Source: Brasenia schreberi
Taxonomy: Eukaryota; Streptophyta; Magnoliopsida; Nymphaeales; Cabombaceae
DNA length: 64,000 nt
Direction: 5' to 3'
NCBI GenBank assembly: GCA_036023115.1
Contig: JAYKKT010000059.1
Location: 2,074,501 to 2,138,500 of the forward strand
This document shows, in pieces, positions 54,526-64,000 of this stretch. The notes under the pieces are model-generated. The model was given only the letters and a program-made list of their open reading frames with translations, did no database searches and had not been told where the DNA came from. The position numbers and the translations under genes were made by a program. Position 1 is the first letter of the stretch. Every line of letters begins with the position of its first letter.

Positions 54526-56588
54526 CATACTCGACTGTGATCTATATGGCCCCTCCTTTCACGAGAAAACCGGGGATCTTCCGTCTCTCACTCACATCGA
54601 GGAAGCAGCTCGCTATTTCTGTCCACTCTCTTCGATCAGGGATCTCCATTTTCGGCCGTTATCACCTGACTGTAATCTGTGTCTCCTCTCTGCCGATTGT
54701 CGGTCACTGGGTTTCCGCGGGGTGTGGATGTCTCGTAGGGGCTGATAAAGAATCATGAGACCAAGAGGGTGAAGAGTTTCATGTACTGTATTATAATCCC
54801 TCTTTCGTTTTGGTGGTCGATCAACGAGATTTCGTGTAAGCTCATTTGCTCTATTTTTATCCTCTTTCGCCTTTCATTCGCTGTTTCTCTTTCAATTTTC
54901 TCTTCCTTTTTCGTCCTTAATTTCACTATGCCCATAACTTCTAAATGAGTAATTTTGTAATGCGAGTGACGGCATGTTGTTTTGATCGAGGGTGCAGTTG
55001 GTTGTAAATAAGCATCTTCCATTATGTGATTTAAAGATGGGATGTTACAATAGTTCTTTGCAATCCAAAACGGCAATGTACTTTACTAGTTAGATTGGAT
55101 CATACAAAAGCACGTGCTTACATTACGTTGCTTCCTATTCATTTAAATAACTTAGATCAAGATTCTTAACCTTTAGGTTGGAGCAACTTGTGTACACTCA
55201 CATCTTCACTTTGTTGATTGTAATTTTTCACCAGTTAGACGAGTTGGCATCACTTTGTTAACGTAGATTTTTAAAAAAAACTGGCTCACACCTATGAAAT
55301 ATCGGACATGTTATGCTTGATATTTATTTATTTTTTAGAACGAATTACATACAATTTAAAAAATTGTGAAATGGTGTACCGCTAAAAAATTGTGAAATCG
55401 TGTACCGCTAAATCTCCTATATCTCTAATATGTTCACGCCACTGTTTTATCGGAGCCAGGCACTAGCTGCCCGGCTATCCATTATCAATACATAGCGAAA
55501 AAACATCTTTTCCATAAAACCTCTCTCTCTCACGTACATACACACACACACAAAGATTTATGTTCCAAATTGTTGGATAGAGATGGTCCCTTCTAGTGAA
55601 AGCACGAATAAATGAAAGTTCTTGAAAATCACCTGGCTGACTTAAATCTATCTAACAGTGGAAGGTTAGCTCTTTATTGCATTTCTTCCAATGAGTTGAA
55701 TCAGTAAACTAGTTAAACTTCTCTTGATAATACTTGCTTCCATCTTTTTAGTGTATTTATTTTTCTCATTGCATTTTATACCATTTTTAGTTGTATGAAG
55801 CTTCACGTCAGACAACCAAACATGAAAGAACTGAAATCTAGAAATACATTTGAGTCTTAAGGTATTTAAAGTTTTAAACACCCAACTTTATCGTGATTTG
55901 AGAATTCTCTTTTGGAAAGTTAAAGAAAAAAATATTAGAATAAATTACTTCAGTGTAATCCGTGTGGGCCCCTAAAAGGAGTTTCTGCATTTACCCTTTG
56001 TTTATTTGACTTTACGTCGATTGTCATTTTAGTCTGTTTTTATCTTGCAACCAAAGTTGTTAAATGTAAGCAAAGGAAATGTGTGGCTTCACTTTCATAA
56101 TTTAGTATACACTGACAGGTGAAGAGTTCCTAAGAATATGCAATTTTTAAGTCCGGCTTAGCATAATCTACTTCTTTGTACTATTCTTTAGTTAAATGTT
56201 TAATAACAAACAACAACTAAGCCTTTTCCCATACTAGACGGGGTCGGCTATAAATGTTTAATAACCATCTGTAAAATTTAAACTTGTTATACTTGAAATT
56301 TGTTTTGATATTTGACCATTTAAATTATCCGCTGGTGGTAATGATCCGTTTTTTGTGGTCTTCTTATGTCATATTTCATTAAATTAAAGGTCCTTGGTTG
56401 AATAAGATTGGAAAATTTATCAGAATGAGTATACTGCATATGCAAAGGCTTGTTTTACATGGTTCTTCTTATGATTTTGTGTCTAAATATATTACTTATA
56501 CAGATAACGACCCGTAAAAGAAAATAATCAATCCAGGGAGGAAAACCCATATAGTTACTTGGAGGACTCATACAGAAAGGTGAAGGAA
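54526..56588 (+). other. 5' region of the GT90 gene, probable leader exon and leader intron
   Basis: A CT- and GC-richer stretch at about 54.54-54.76 kb may be a first, non-coding exon. The acceptor TTATACAG ending at 56503 would start the coding exon's leader, and a TAA at 56505-56507 in frame upstream of the start supports the ATG at 56589. The rest is AT-rich intron-like DNA, with a 44-bp RTE LINE tail at 56208-56251. Confidence 0.4.
56208..56251 (-). mobile_element. Tiny RTE LINE 3'-end insertion with 14-bp target duplication
   Basis: AAACAACAACTAAGCCTTTT, then CCCATACTAGACGGGGTCGG, is the minus-orientation RTE tail. AAATGTTTAATAAC flanks it exactly on both sides (56194-56207 and 56252-56265). 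Confidence 0.9.
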
Positions 56589-59500
56589 ATGGCAGGAGGT
56601 GCAAAGAGTTCTGCGGGCATGTCAAAGACGAAGTCATTGTCGTCATCAACCAGGTGGCAACGTTACTTTACCAGCAACTTTGGGAGGTTCAGTACTGCAC
56701 CAAAAACAATTCTCCTTGCCTTGTTCATTATTTTCCCAACTACTAGCATACTTCTCTCTCTTGATTACAAGGCAAGCACGAAACAGCCAACTCATTATGT
56801 TGTAGCTTTGCCAAGAATTTTGCTTCTTTTGTTATTATGATCATCTATTTGTTATATTTGTCTATCTATCCCCAAGCAAAAATGAGAAATGAAAATTGGC
56901 CTTCTTTTCGCGTAACCAATTACTTGACTTGTTATTGATGATGGTGGGTTTAAATGTCCCTGTACAGGTTGATTCCATTTCTCGGATGGCAACAGTTGCT
57001 GGTTATAACTTGAACCCAACACCATGGCATCTTTTCCCTCCAAGGGTATATTCTGGAACCAAATATTCTCTGGCTTCTACGATCATCAAATGTTCCTACC
57101 TCACTGCATGTGCTCCTCCACCTCGTGCTGCCAACTACAACCATTCTTCTTCTTCCTCTTGCCAGACTTTCTTCCAGTGGGTTCATGAGGATTTAGCCCC
57201 ATGGAGACGCTCTAGGATTAGCCTGTCAACATTGATGGAAGCTCAGAGATTGGCAGCCTTTCGCATTGTCATAGTGGGTGGTCGATTGTATGTTGATCTC
57301 TATTATGCATGTGTCCAGAGCAGGGCTATGTTTACCATTTGGAGCTTTCTGCAGTTGCTCAAGAGGTACCCAGGGTTAGTTCCTGATGTGGATCTCATGT
57401 TCGATTGCATGGACCAGCCTGTTGTCAAGAGGTCTGTGTACAAGTCCCCACGATGGCCTCCCCCTCCTCTATTTCGGTACTGTAGCACCAAGAATCATTT
57501 TGACATCCCTTTCCCTGATTGGTCCTTCTGGGGGTGGTATGTAAACCGATTCTTTTCTGGTGATTTTCAACTTACGGCATGGATGCTGTGTTGGTGGAGT
57601 TGTGTCTGCAATTCATGATGTTACTCTTTCCTTTTGCCTATTTTGTTTTGCATATCATTCCCTGCGATGTTTTCTTGCATATGTGGGTCTAATGTTCTCT
57701 GATTTATGTCACTTATGAAAAGTTTTGTTGCATGTCCATGGAAATCCTTTCACCCCATACTACCGATATATGTTATATCACATCCTTCATGCACGTGTTT
57801 TGCTTGTCCATGGATCCAAAATGCTTCTTTCCTTATTGAGGCATGCATGACTTCAAAAACCTATCAACTGCTGAACAAGCATGTGTTGATTTACTTGGAC
57901 TTTCCTTGTTGAGAGTGACCTGGAAATGTGTGGATAGAAAACATGACCCCCCACCAGATCCCTCAACGCCCTTCTTACCCTGGATTCCATCCTTCTTTCT
58001 GCTAATACTCCATTATTCACCCTTATCATTGCTGTTCCAAACATTTGGGTGTGATGAGTTGAGGCTACTAATTCAGATTATGCTGACCCTAAAGACATCA
58101 TGGCAATTGCTTATACTCATGGTTAATCCATTACCTTTTGGCTGGAATTGCCACTTGGAGGGAGATCTTTCATATCTTTCGAGATCCATGTGAAAGGTTA
58201 CAAGTAATTGAAAAATGTGTTGACAAAGATACCATTTATGTGCATAGTGTTCTTCTTAAGTTCCAATAAGCTACAAACCCGATACTAAATTTTGTAGCCG
58301 ACTGCTATGATTCTTTATGATAAGTACAGAAGCATACCTGCCTGAGGAGAAAGAGAATTATCATCTGAAATTATGGAAGGAACTTATCATTATTCAATAA
58401 AGAAATGTCATAATTTATTGCAGTAATCTCTACTCGGGACAGATATCATCCATAAAACAGTTGAAGACAATATCAATCATGCTCGTTCCTGATACTATAA
58501 TACTTGGTTGTTAGGGTTCCCACAAACAAGGTTTTGATCTTGGGTCTTTCCTTGTTAAGCTTTTCAAAATTATTTAGCATCACAACTTCCCCTTGAAAAG
58601 GAATTTCTTGGGTTCGTATTCTTTTCCTTGTCGATAGATCATATCTGAGATCATTTGTTTGATATGTTAAACATGATCTTTATGCAACTATTGTAGTAAA
58701 ATGTAAAAATAAAGTGTCTCATGCATACTTTTACAGGCCAGAAATCAACGTTCAATCTTGGGAGAAGGAATTTAACAGTATCAAGCAAGGTTCTGAGGCT
58801 CTAAACTGGGAAAAAAAGATTGCTCATGCATACTGGAAAGGAAATCCTGATGTTGGATCACCCATTCGCAGAGAGTTAATCAAATGTAACAACTCTACAC
58901 TTTGGGGCACAGAAATTATTCGTCAGGTAAGTGCTAGTCTAATATAGGTAGACTCTTCAGCTGTAAAAGGATCAATTAACAAAAGACACTAGCATGATTT
59001 GGATTACTCTAACAAAGAATATTATATGCTTGTGTTTAGGATTGGCTCAAGGAGGCAGGAGCTGGTTTTCAGCAATCTAAACTATCCAGTCAGTGCAATC
59101 ATAGGTGACTCTGTGCAGCAGCAGCATATGGAATACGATATCTGTCTGTGATTGGCACATACAATAAACAATTTTTGTTCGATACATACTAAAAAGTGAT
59201 CTGCTTTTTTTCCCCTTGTGAGTGACGTGTAAAGACTTGTATAAGATAGTGGACGATGAGTTTGAGATCATCCTTGTAGGATAAAATCTTCGGAAAATAC
59301 TTTCTTTAAGGTGTGAACTGAGGTACAAATGGATATGACATGGAGGTACCTCAGTTATACCTGATTTTGGTAGCAAACCAGGGCAGAAGAACATGTATTC
59401 TAACATTCAATTGTGAAAGGGCAAACTTCTTTTGTAGATAGCGTCCATTTGGAGAACATTTAATGATTTCAGCACAAAAACCAGTACCTCACCTGCCTGG

Positions 59501-61418
59501 CGGGTTCACTGACAAGTTAAAGGTGACGAGTTTGATACCTGGGGTTGCATCTGGTTTTGACTTCCCCATTGTACCAAAAAAGATCACTTAATTACTTCAA
59601 TCTCAAGTTCTCAGATAAGTTGAAGTGCATATACTTTTGCCAGTAAAAAAGAAGAAATCACTCTTAAGAATTTAGATCAACACGTGTATTCATAAAGGGT
59701 TTAAAATTACTTTAAATGGTAAATTAGTGTAGAACAACAAATACGGGCTATAAGCCAACTTAATAATTTGTGAAGTGTCTGAGTTTAAGAAGTCTAATGT
59801 AGGCATTCTAAAACTATACTGCTTCTTTCCAATTTTCCAGACAAATCTTTCAGATTCATTCTTCCTTGGTTGCATTTTCTTTTTCTACCTTAAAGCAAGG
59901 AGTTACATATTTCCATCTGTCTTCATAAATGATTAATATTTTACGGCTCCTCTAACACAATGGTTCTTGGTTGACTATGATTACCTTTTATGTGCGTTTC
60001 TATATTTATTTGTTTCTATATACGCCAGTGTTTCAATGGGCGTTGGGAGAACGTTATGTTACTAACATGCTTACTTCCACTTTGAGCAATATATTTGGGT
60101 CCAAAGCCCTATGAGCTCTAGTGTGGAGGATCGGAGAATTCTTCCTGCTTATTGTAAATCTGTAATATTTCAGTGATCTGCATGTGTATGAATAGCATTG
60201 GGAGCATTCATCCAGTGTGTAGGAATAGTGGCGCATATAGTTGTGCATGTCTAGTCTTTGTTCTCAGGTTCTTCGTCCAGATAATGCTATTATTTAACAG
60301 AGTGCTGTCTTCTCCTTACAGATATAAGATTTACGCCGAGGGCTATGCTTGGTCTGTGAGTTTGAAGTACATCCTTTCATGTGGCTCACTTCCGTTGATC
60401 ATATCGCCTCAGTACTATGATTTCTTCACTCGTGGACTAAAGGCCAGAGAAAGTTATTGGCCTGTTAGAGCTACAAAGCTTTGTCGCTCTATCAAGTTTG
60501 CTGTGGACTGGGGCAACGAGCACCCCTTTGAGGTATTACTGCTGTTGCATGAAATGCTTAGTTTTTTAATGCATGAGACTTTTATATGCATGCTTATAGC
60601 CGTTTTCAGATTGTTCATTCTTCAAAATATCGAGCTCCAAAACATCTTTCAATCACCTGATTGTAGCACCACATTTCTGTTTCGATACTTTACCATCATA
60701 GCCTACACCCAAGTTGCAAACAATAATTGTTATCATGGTCTGCTATTTTTATTAATTAATTTTGTTTTTTGTCGTACTATTTTTGGGCTATTTTCTGAAG
60801 CATTCTTGTGGATGGTTTTGGAAAACCTTGTTGCATAGCTGTTAGGCCATTCTATATTTTCGCTTCCCAAGAGCAAATCTCTCTCTCTTAGCATGTTATG
60901 TTTTAACTGCCCTTTAGTATTTTTGTATGTGGTATCCTCAACATTGTTCGGTAAAAGAACAACTGCTAGCACGTCCTGCCTATTCCCACCTTGATTAAGA
61001 ACCAAACTTGGTAGAGGGAATATTCTGTAATTCACAGATAAACAAAATTGCTTTACAGGCTGAGGCAATAGGCAGAGGAGCCCAGCGTTTCATGCAAGAG
61101 CTGAATATGGAGACTATCTTTGATTACATGTTCCATCTGCTGATGGAGTATTCAAAGCTTCAGAATTTCAAGCCAACCCCCCTTGCAGCGACGAAACAAA
61201 TCTGTGAGGAGACCTTGTTATGCTTTGCAGATCCTGTTCAGAGGCGTTTTCTCGAGGCATCGAGGCTGTCTGCTGCTTCCTCTTCCCCTCCATGTGAGAT
61301 GCCAGTTCCTGACTATGAACTTGTCAAAAGATGGAAAGATCAAAAGATACAAACCACAAATGACATCAGAAAGATGGAGGATGCCTGGGCAAATACTAGA
61401 AATCAATCTAGTTTATAA
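56589..61418 (+). CDS. GT90 family glycosyltransferase (DUF821/CAP10 domain, Rumi/POGLUT-like)
   Basis: Exons: 56589-56771, 56968-57536, 58737-58926, 59040-59104, 60322-60532 and 61059-61418. All phases join to give 525 residues. Residues 1-39 are a short basic, serine-rich cytosolic tail and 40-58 a membrane anchor (TILLALFIIFPTTSILLSL), so it is a type II protein of the Golgi or ER. The lumenal part has the CAP10 features: FQWVHEDLAPWR, VPDVDLMFDCMDQPVV, HFDIPFPDWSFWGWPEINVQ, YKIYAEGYAWSVSLKYILSC, then GSLPLIISPQYYDFFTRGL. Animal relatives are protein O-glucosyltransferases; the plant substrate is unknown and may be a wall polysaccharide or glycoprotein. Intron 1 has a GC donor (AAG|GCAAGC) if it starts at 56772; a weak in-frame GT donor at 56799 would add nine residues. 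An in-frame stop upstream supports the start. No frame breaks are seen. Confidence 0.92.
59495..59585 (+). repeat. SINE-like repeat, second family
   Basis: CGAGTTTGATACCTGGGGTT, then GCATCTGG, CCCCATTGTACC and an A-rich tail parallel the unit at 20.0 kb. It lies in the fourth intron of the GT90 gene. Confidence 0.5.
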
Positions 61419-61824
61419 GTGGAGACGCGGTCTGCTATGGTTTTACTTTGATACACCTGCTATTGGGAATATTACCAGCAAGTCATTGAAGCCTACCTAA
61501 TTCTTAGGTGGAAATCGTGTTAGAAATCACGTTTTGATACTTCTAGTAGAAGAAATATTATCACCGAAGAAGCATTTTAGTTGGGTGAGAGGACGCGAAG
61601 ATCCCATTATTCATTTGAACTTGCAAAAAAAATATATAAGTTAGATGACAGATTCCGAATAAATTTTGTATTGTAAACTTGGTTTCTCATCAAAGTCGTC
61701 CCTACTTATGGAGGACTTTTTAAGAATATGTACTTGCATATGTGTGTAACTATCAAGTTTATACTCAAAGCTTCCCCTACTTAAAGAGAAGTTATTGTCT
61801 TGTTTTTTTTTTGTAAAAAGGGAA

Positions 61825-61920
61825 GTCAAAGCCTAACACACACACACATGCACCCCTGGGAATCAAACTCCTCACCAGCAGGTAGTTAGGGCGCTCTGCT
61901 AATTGAGGCAACGCTCTTTG
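61825..61920 (-). repeat. tRNA-derived SINE copy
   Basis: On the minus strand TGCCTCAATTAGCAG (A-box-like, 61911-61897) precedes GGAGTTTGATTCC (B-box-like, 61871-61859) and then GGGTGCATGTGTGTGTGTGT and TAGGC, the body of the family described at 16.3 kb. Confidence 0.65.
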
Positions 61921-63019
61921 TGCAAGTTATTTGTCTTCAATCGACAAGCTGCATATCAACGTTGTTGAATGCGAACGATCTTCCAAAACTTTCAAATGAT
62001 TTGAAGCCAAATAAAGGAATTCGGATCAACTTACCAAATGCTGACACTGGGGTAACTTTTTTTTTTTTTGATATAATGGCGAGGCCTTATTCAGATGCAC
62101 GCCTTGGGTATGGAACTCATGACCTTGGGCTTGGGAGTCAATCCAGTAGCCAGGTCAGTTTTTGCTGCTTGTGCGGTAATAGGGTATCTTTAACCTCATG
62201 GTTGCCACCTATATCCTTTAAATAGTAAATCATATGACCCTGATACACTATAAAATTATACTTTTCATACATATATACATGTTTGAGGATCCAAATATAT
62301 TTTCCATCCAAAATATTAGAAGATATGATAGTATACAATAATATCCTTGAACACAATATCTTTCTTTTCCACACAGAAGCATTTATAAATACATCACTGT
62401 TGTATTCCTAACCAAACGAAAAATACATGTATGTACCTTTATTTTATGTAAACTCAATGGTGGCAACTAACACGAGGGTTGCGCTCGTTCGGGACTTAAC
62501 CCAACACCTTAAGGCACGAACTGGCCAGATACCAAAGTCATGACCTTCAACTTGTTAATGGATCGTGTAGCCAGGTGACCTATTGCTCTTCATGCAATGT
62601 GTACACCCCTTATGAAAATTAAATGTCTTTCTCTCGCATTTGAGGTACATCAGCTTCCAGCTTCTGATTCATGAATCACTTCTTGTATCCATTTCATAAA
62701 ATTTCAGAACGATGATGGACAACATCCATTAATTGTATAAGCTAGGAGGTAGCATGCTATGAGGGAAAAAAGGCCCCTAACCACAATACTTATTTATATT
62801 ATGAATTCGGTTTATTCGGTTTTGAGCATTGAAATAAAACAGAACTATAAACTGATTTTTTAAAAATTTATAAATCGAAACCGAACCAATTTTCAATAAA
62901 ACCAAACCAAATCAGAAATCTCGGCTCGATTAATTCGGTTATAATGCTAACTCCTATCGAAAACATTTATGCTTTCATTGCTTTCCCTTGATGAGAGTAG
63001 CTCAATTGCCAAAGAAGAG

Positions 63020-63145
63020 ATGTAACTCAATAAGCTAATCATTCTTTATTGTTTCTTTCCAACACTTTTGTGGTCGTCCTCTATCTCTTTTAATACTTTC
63101 CAAATTTAGTTTTTCTAACTTTTTTAAAGGTTTTTCTTTTGACAT
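63020..63145 (-). mobile_element. RTE LINE C-terminal scrap
   Basis: The words CATTCTTTATTGTTTCTTTC, then TTTTGTGGTCGTCCTCTATC and TTTTAATACTTTC, match in order the nested minus-strand RTE copy at 33.9-34.0 kb. The RTE tail itself is missing. Confidence 0.55.
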
Positions 63146-63807
63146 AGCTTAAATAAAAGTAATTTAGAAAATTTGTATAAAAAGAAGTGCGCTTATAATA
63201 TAAATACAATAAGGTCTGAAATCACATGCGTTTTATCCAAAATCTATTTTTTTTTTTTGTTGACGTATTCTCTAAAAGAATTCGTGGGCTCGCCGCTAGT
63301 TAAGATCAACACGTTAAGAAAACCCTTCACATATAATTCTGGACCCATGACTTCCTCGGGTTGCATAAAAAGTTTAACTGTTTAGGTCATGGTAGACGTT
63401 GTTTTGACACGAACACGGTATGATGCTGCACGAGCAGCTCCGCGAACGAAATTGTGACCCCCTCTCCATATGACCGATTGTTTGTTCATACGTCCTACAG
63501 AAATCTCCACCGTTCACGAGTTTGTTTAATCATTCTTTGTTTTTTACTGGGTCCCACCATGAATGACAAGCACAACTGTTGCTGTCCATCCATGAAATGG
63601 AAGGTCCACATCCCGAATCACATCCTGGCGATCATCTAGACTGGAAGTAAAAGCTCAATTTAGTCTCTCTCTCTCTCTCTGCGACTTCACGCCGGGCACA
63701 CCAAAGCGAGATTAGTTGCTGGACGATTGGAAATCACGCCGGCAGAGTGATCCATCCGTTTTTCGATCAGTTCGAACTGACCGATCCGGAAGGGGAGGAA
63801 AGGAACA

Positions 63808-64000
63808 ATGGTGCGAGGGTCGTCTCAATCTCAATCAGCGTCGTCGTCGACATCGAGGCCCGGTCTGGTGGCGCCGCCGCGAGGGACGGCGGCAGCTGCC
63901 GCGGGATTGAGGAGGAGGCGGGTGACGGCCGGAGGAGGGGCGTCCGGTGGCGGATTCTCCGGTAGTGGCGGTGGAGCGAGCAACATGTTGAGGTTCTACA
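63808..64000 (+). CDS. SEC61B: Protein transport protein SEC61 subunit beta (3' truncated by window)
   Basis: SEC61 beta is the small tail-anchored subunit of the ER translocon that threads nascent secretory proteins into the ER. The frame from ATG 63808 stays open to the window end (64 codons). It begins MVRGSSQSQSASSSTSRPG and runs through PPRGTAAAAAGLRRRR to GGGASNMLRFYT. A serine/alanine-rich start, a basic RRRR block, a glycine run and the M-L-x-FYT motif just before the membrane anchor are the family's hallmarks; the anchor lies beyond the window. Plant homologues total about 80-110 residues, so roughly 40 are missing. The sequence is GC-richer than its surroundings, as expected for a 5' exon. 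Confidence 0.9.
   Translation, partial: MVRGSSQSQSASSSTSRPGLVAPPRGTAAAAAGLRRRRVTAGGGASGGGFSGSGGGASNMLRFY

Larger units (their letters stand above)
61419..63807. other. Intergenic region between the GT90 and SEC61 beta genes
   Basis: The first few hundred bases should be the GT90 3' UTR. The rest holds a minus-strand SINE (61.83-61.92 kb), tRNA-like or SINE-like words near 62.08-62.17 and 62.46-62.60 kb, an AACCGAAACC-rich block at 62.80-62.94 kb and an RTE scrap at about 63.02-63.15 kb. A CT run at 63.66-63.68 kb probably lies in the SEC61 beta leader. No other gene is supported. Confidence 0.5.

Noticed and set aside
54504..54758. 84-codon frame in front of the GT90 gene as an alternative N-terminus.
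   Set aside because: An in-frame stop at the start of the 56504 exon precludes joining to the GT90 reading frame, so the region is at most a non-coding leader.

Overview
The window reads as nuclear DNA of a flowering plant. Every recognisable gene is a conserved plant housekeeping gene split by GT-AG introns. Intergenic DNA and introns are AT-rich and crowded with microsatellites, tRNA-derived SINEs, RTE-type LINE pieces, hAT elements and a Ty1/copia retrotransposon. There are no operons, ribosome binding sites, CRISPR arrays or other prokaryotic features. The species cannot be fixed from sequence alone; the very long introns (up to 8.9 kb) argue against a compact genome such as Arabidopsis.

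Layout, left to right. (1) 2474-14546, plus: importin alpha of the IMPA-9 type, ten coding exons, first exon not in view; its introns hold LINE, hAT MITE and tandem-repeat insertions. (2) 14.5-25.6 kb: mostly repeats, plus a foldback at about 17.9-18.0 kb that looks like a plant microRNA precursor and a weak two-exon gene candidate at 21.4-21.8 kb. (3) 25667-35310, plus: a mitochondrial TMEM70-like gene of two exons whose single intron carries a decayed copia element and nested RTE LINEs. (4) 36242-43424, minus: ribosomal protein S24, five exons, with a 6.5 kb third intron containing a hAT transposon bounded by TIRs and an 8-bp target duplication. (5) 43.7-47.6 kb: SINEs, a duplicated unit around a TA microsatellite, and a second dead hAT transposase. 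(6) 49247-51058, minus: an intron-containing EF-1alpha pseudogene. (7) 51-56.5 kb: SINEs, a MITE with a nested SINE, and a diverged tandem repeat in front of the next gene. (8) 56589-61418, plus: a GT90 (DUF821/CAP10) type II membrane glycosyltransferase, six exons, with a probable GC-AG first intron. (9) 63808 to the window end, plus: the 5' part of SEC61 beta.

The genes are unrelated housekeeping functions (nuclear import, mitochondrial membrane protein, ribosome, Golgi/ER glycosylation, ER translocon) and do not form a pathway. I found no convincing undescribed multi-gene system. The most useful observations are the microRNA-like foldback, the strong hairpin in the copia LTR, the precisely bounded hAT and LINE insertions, a recurrent SINE family of at least seven copies, and the likely GC-AG intron.
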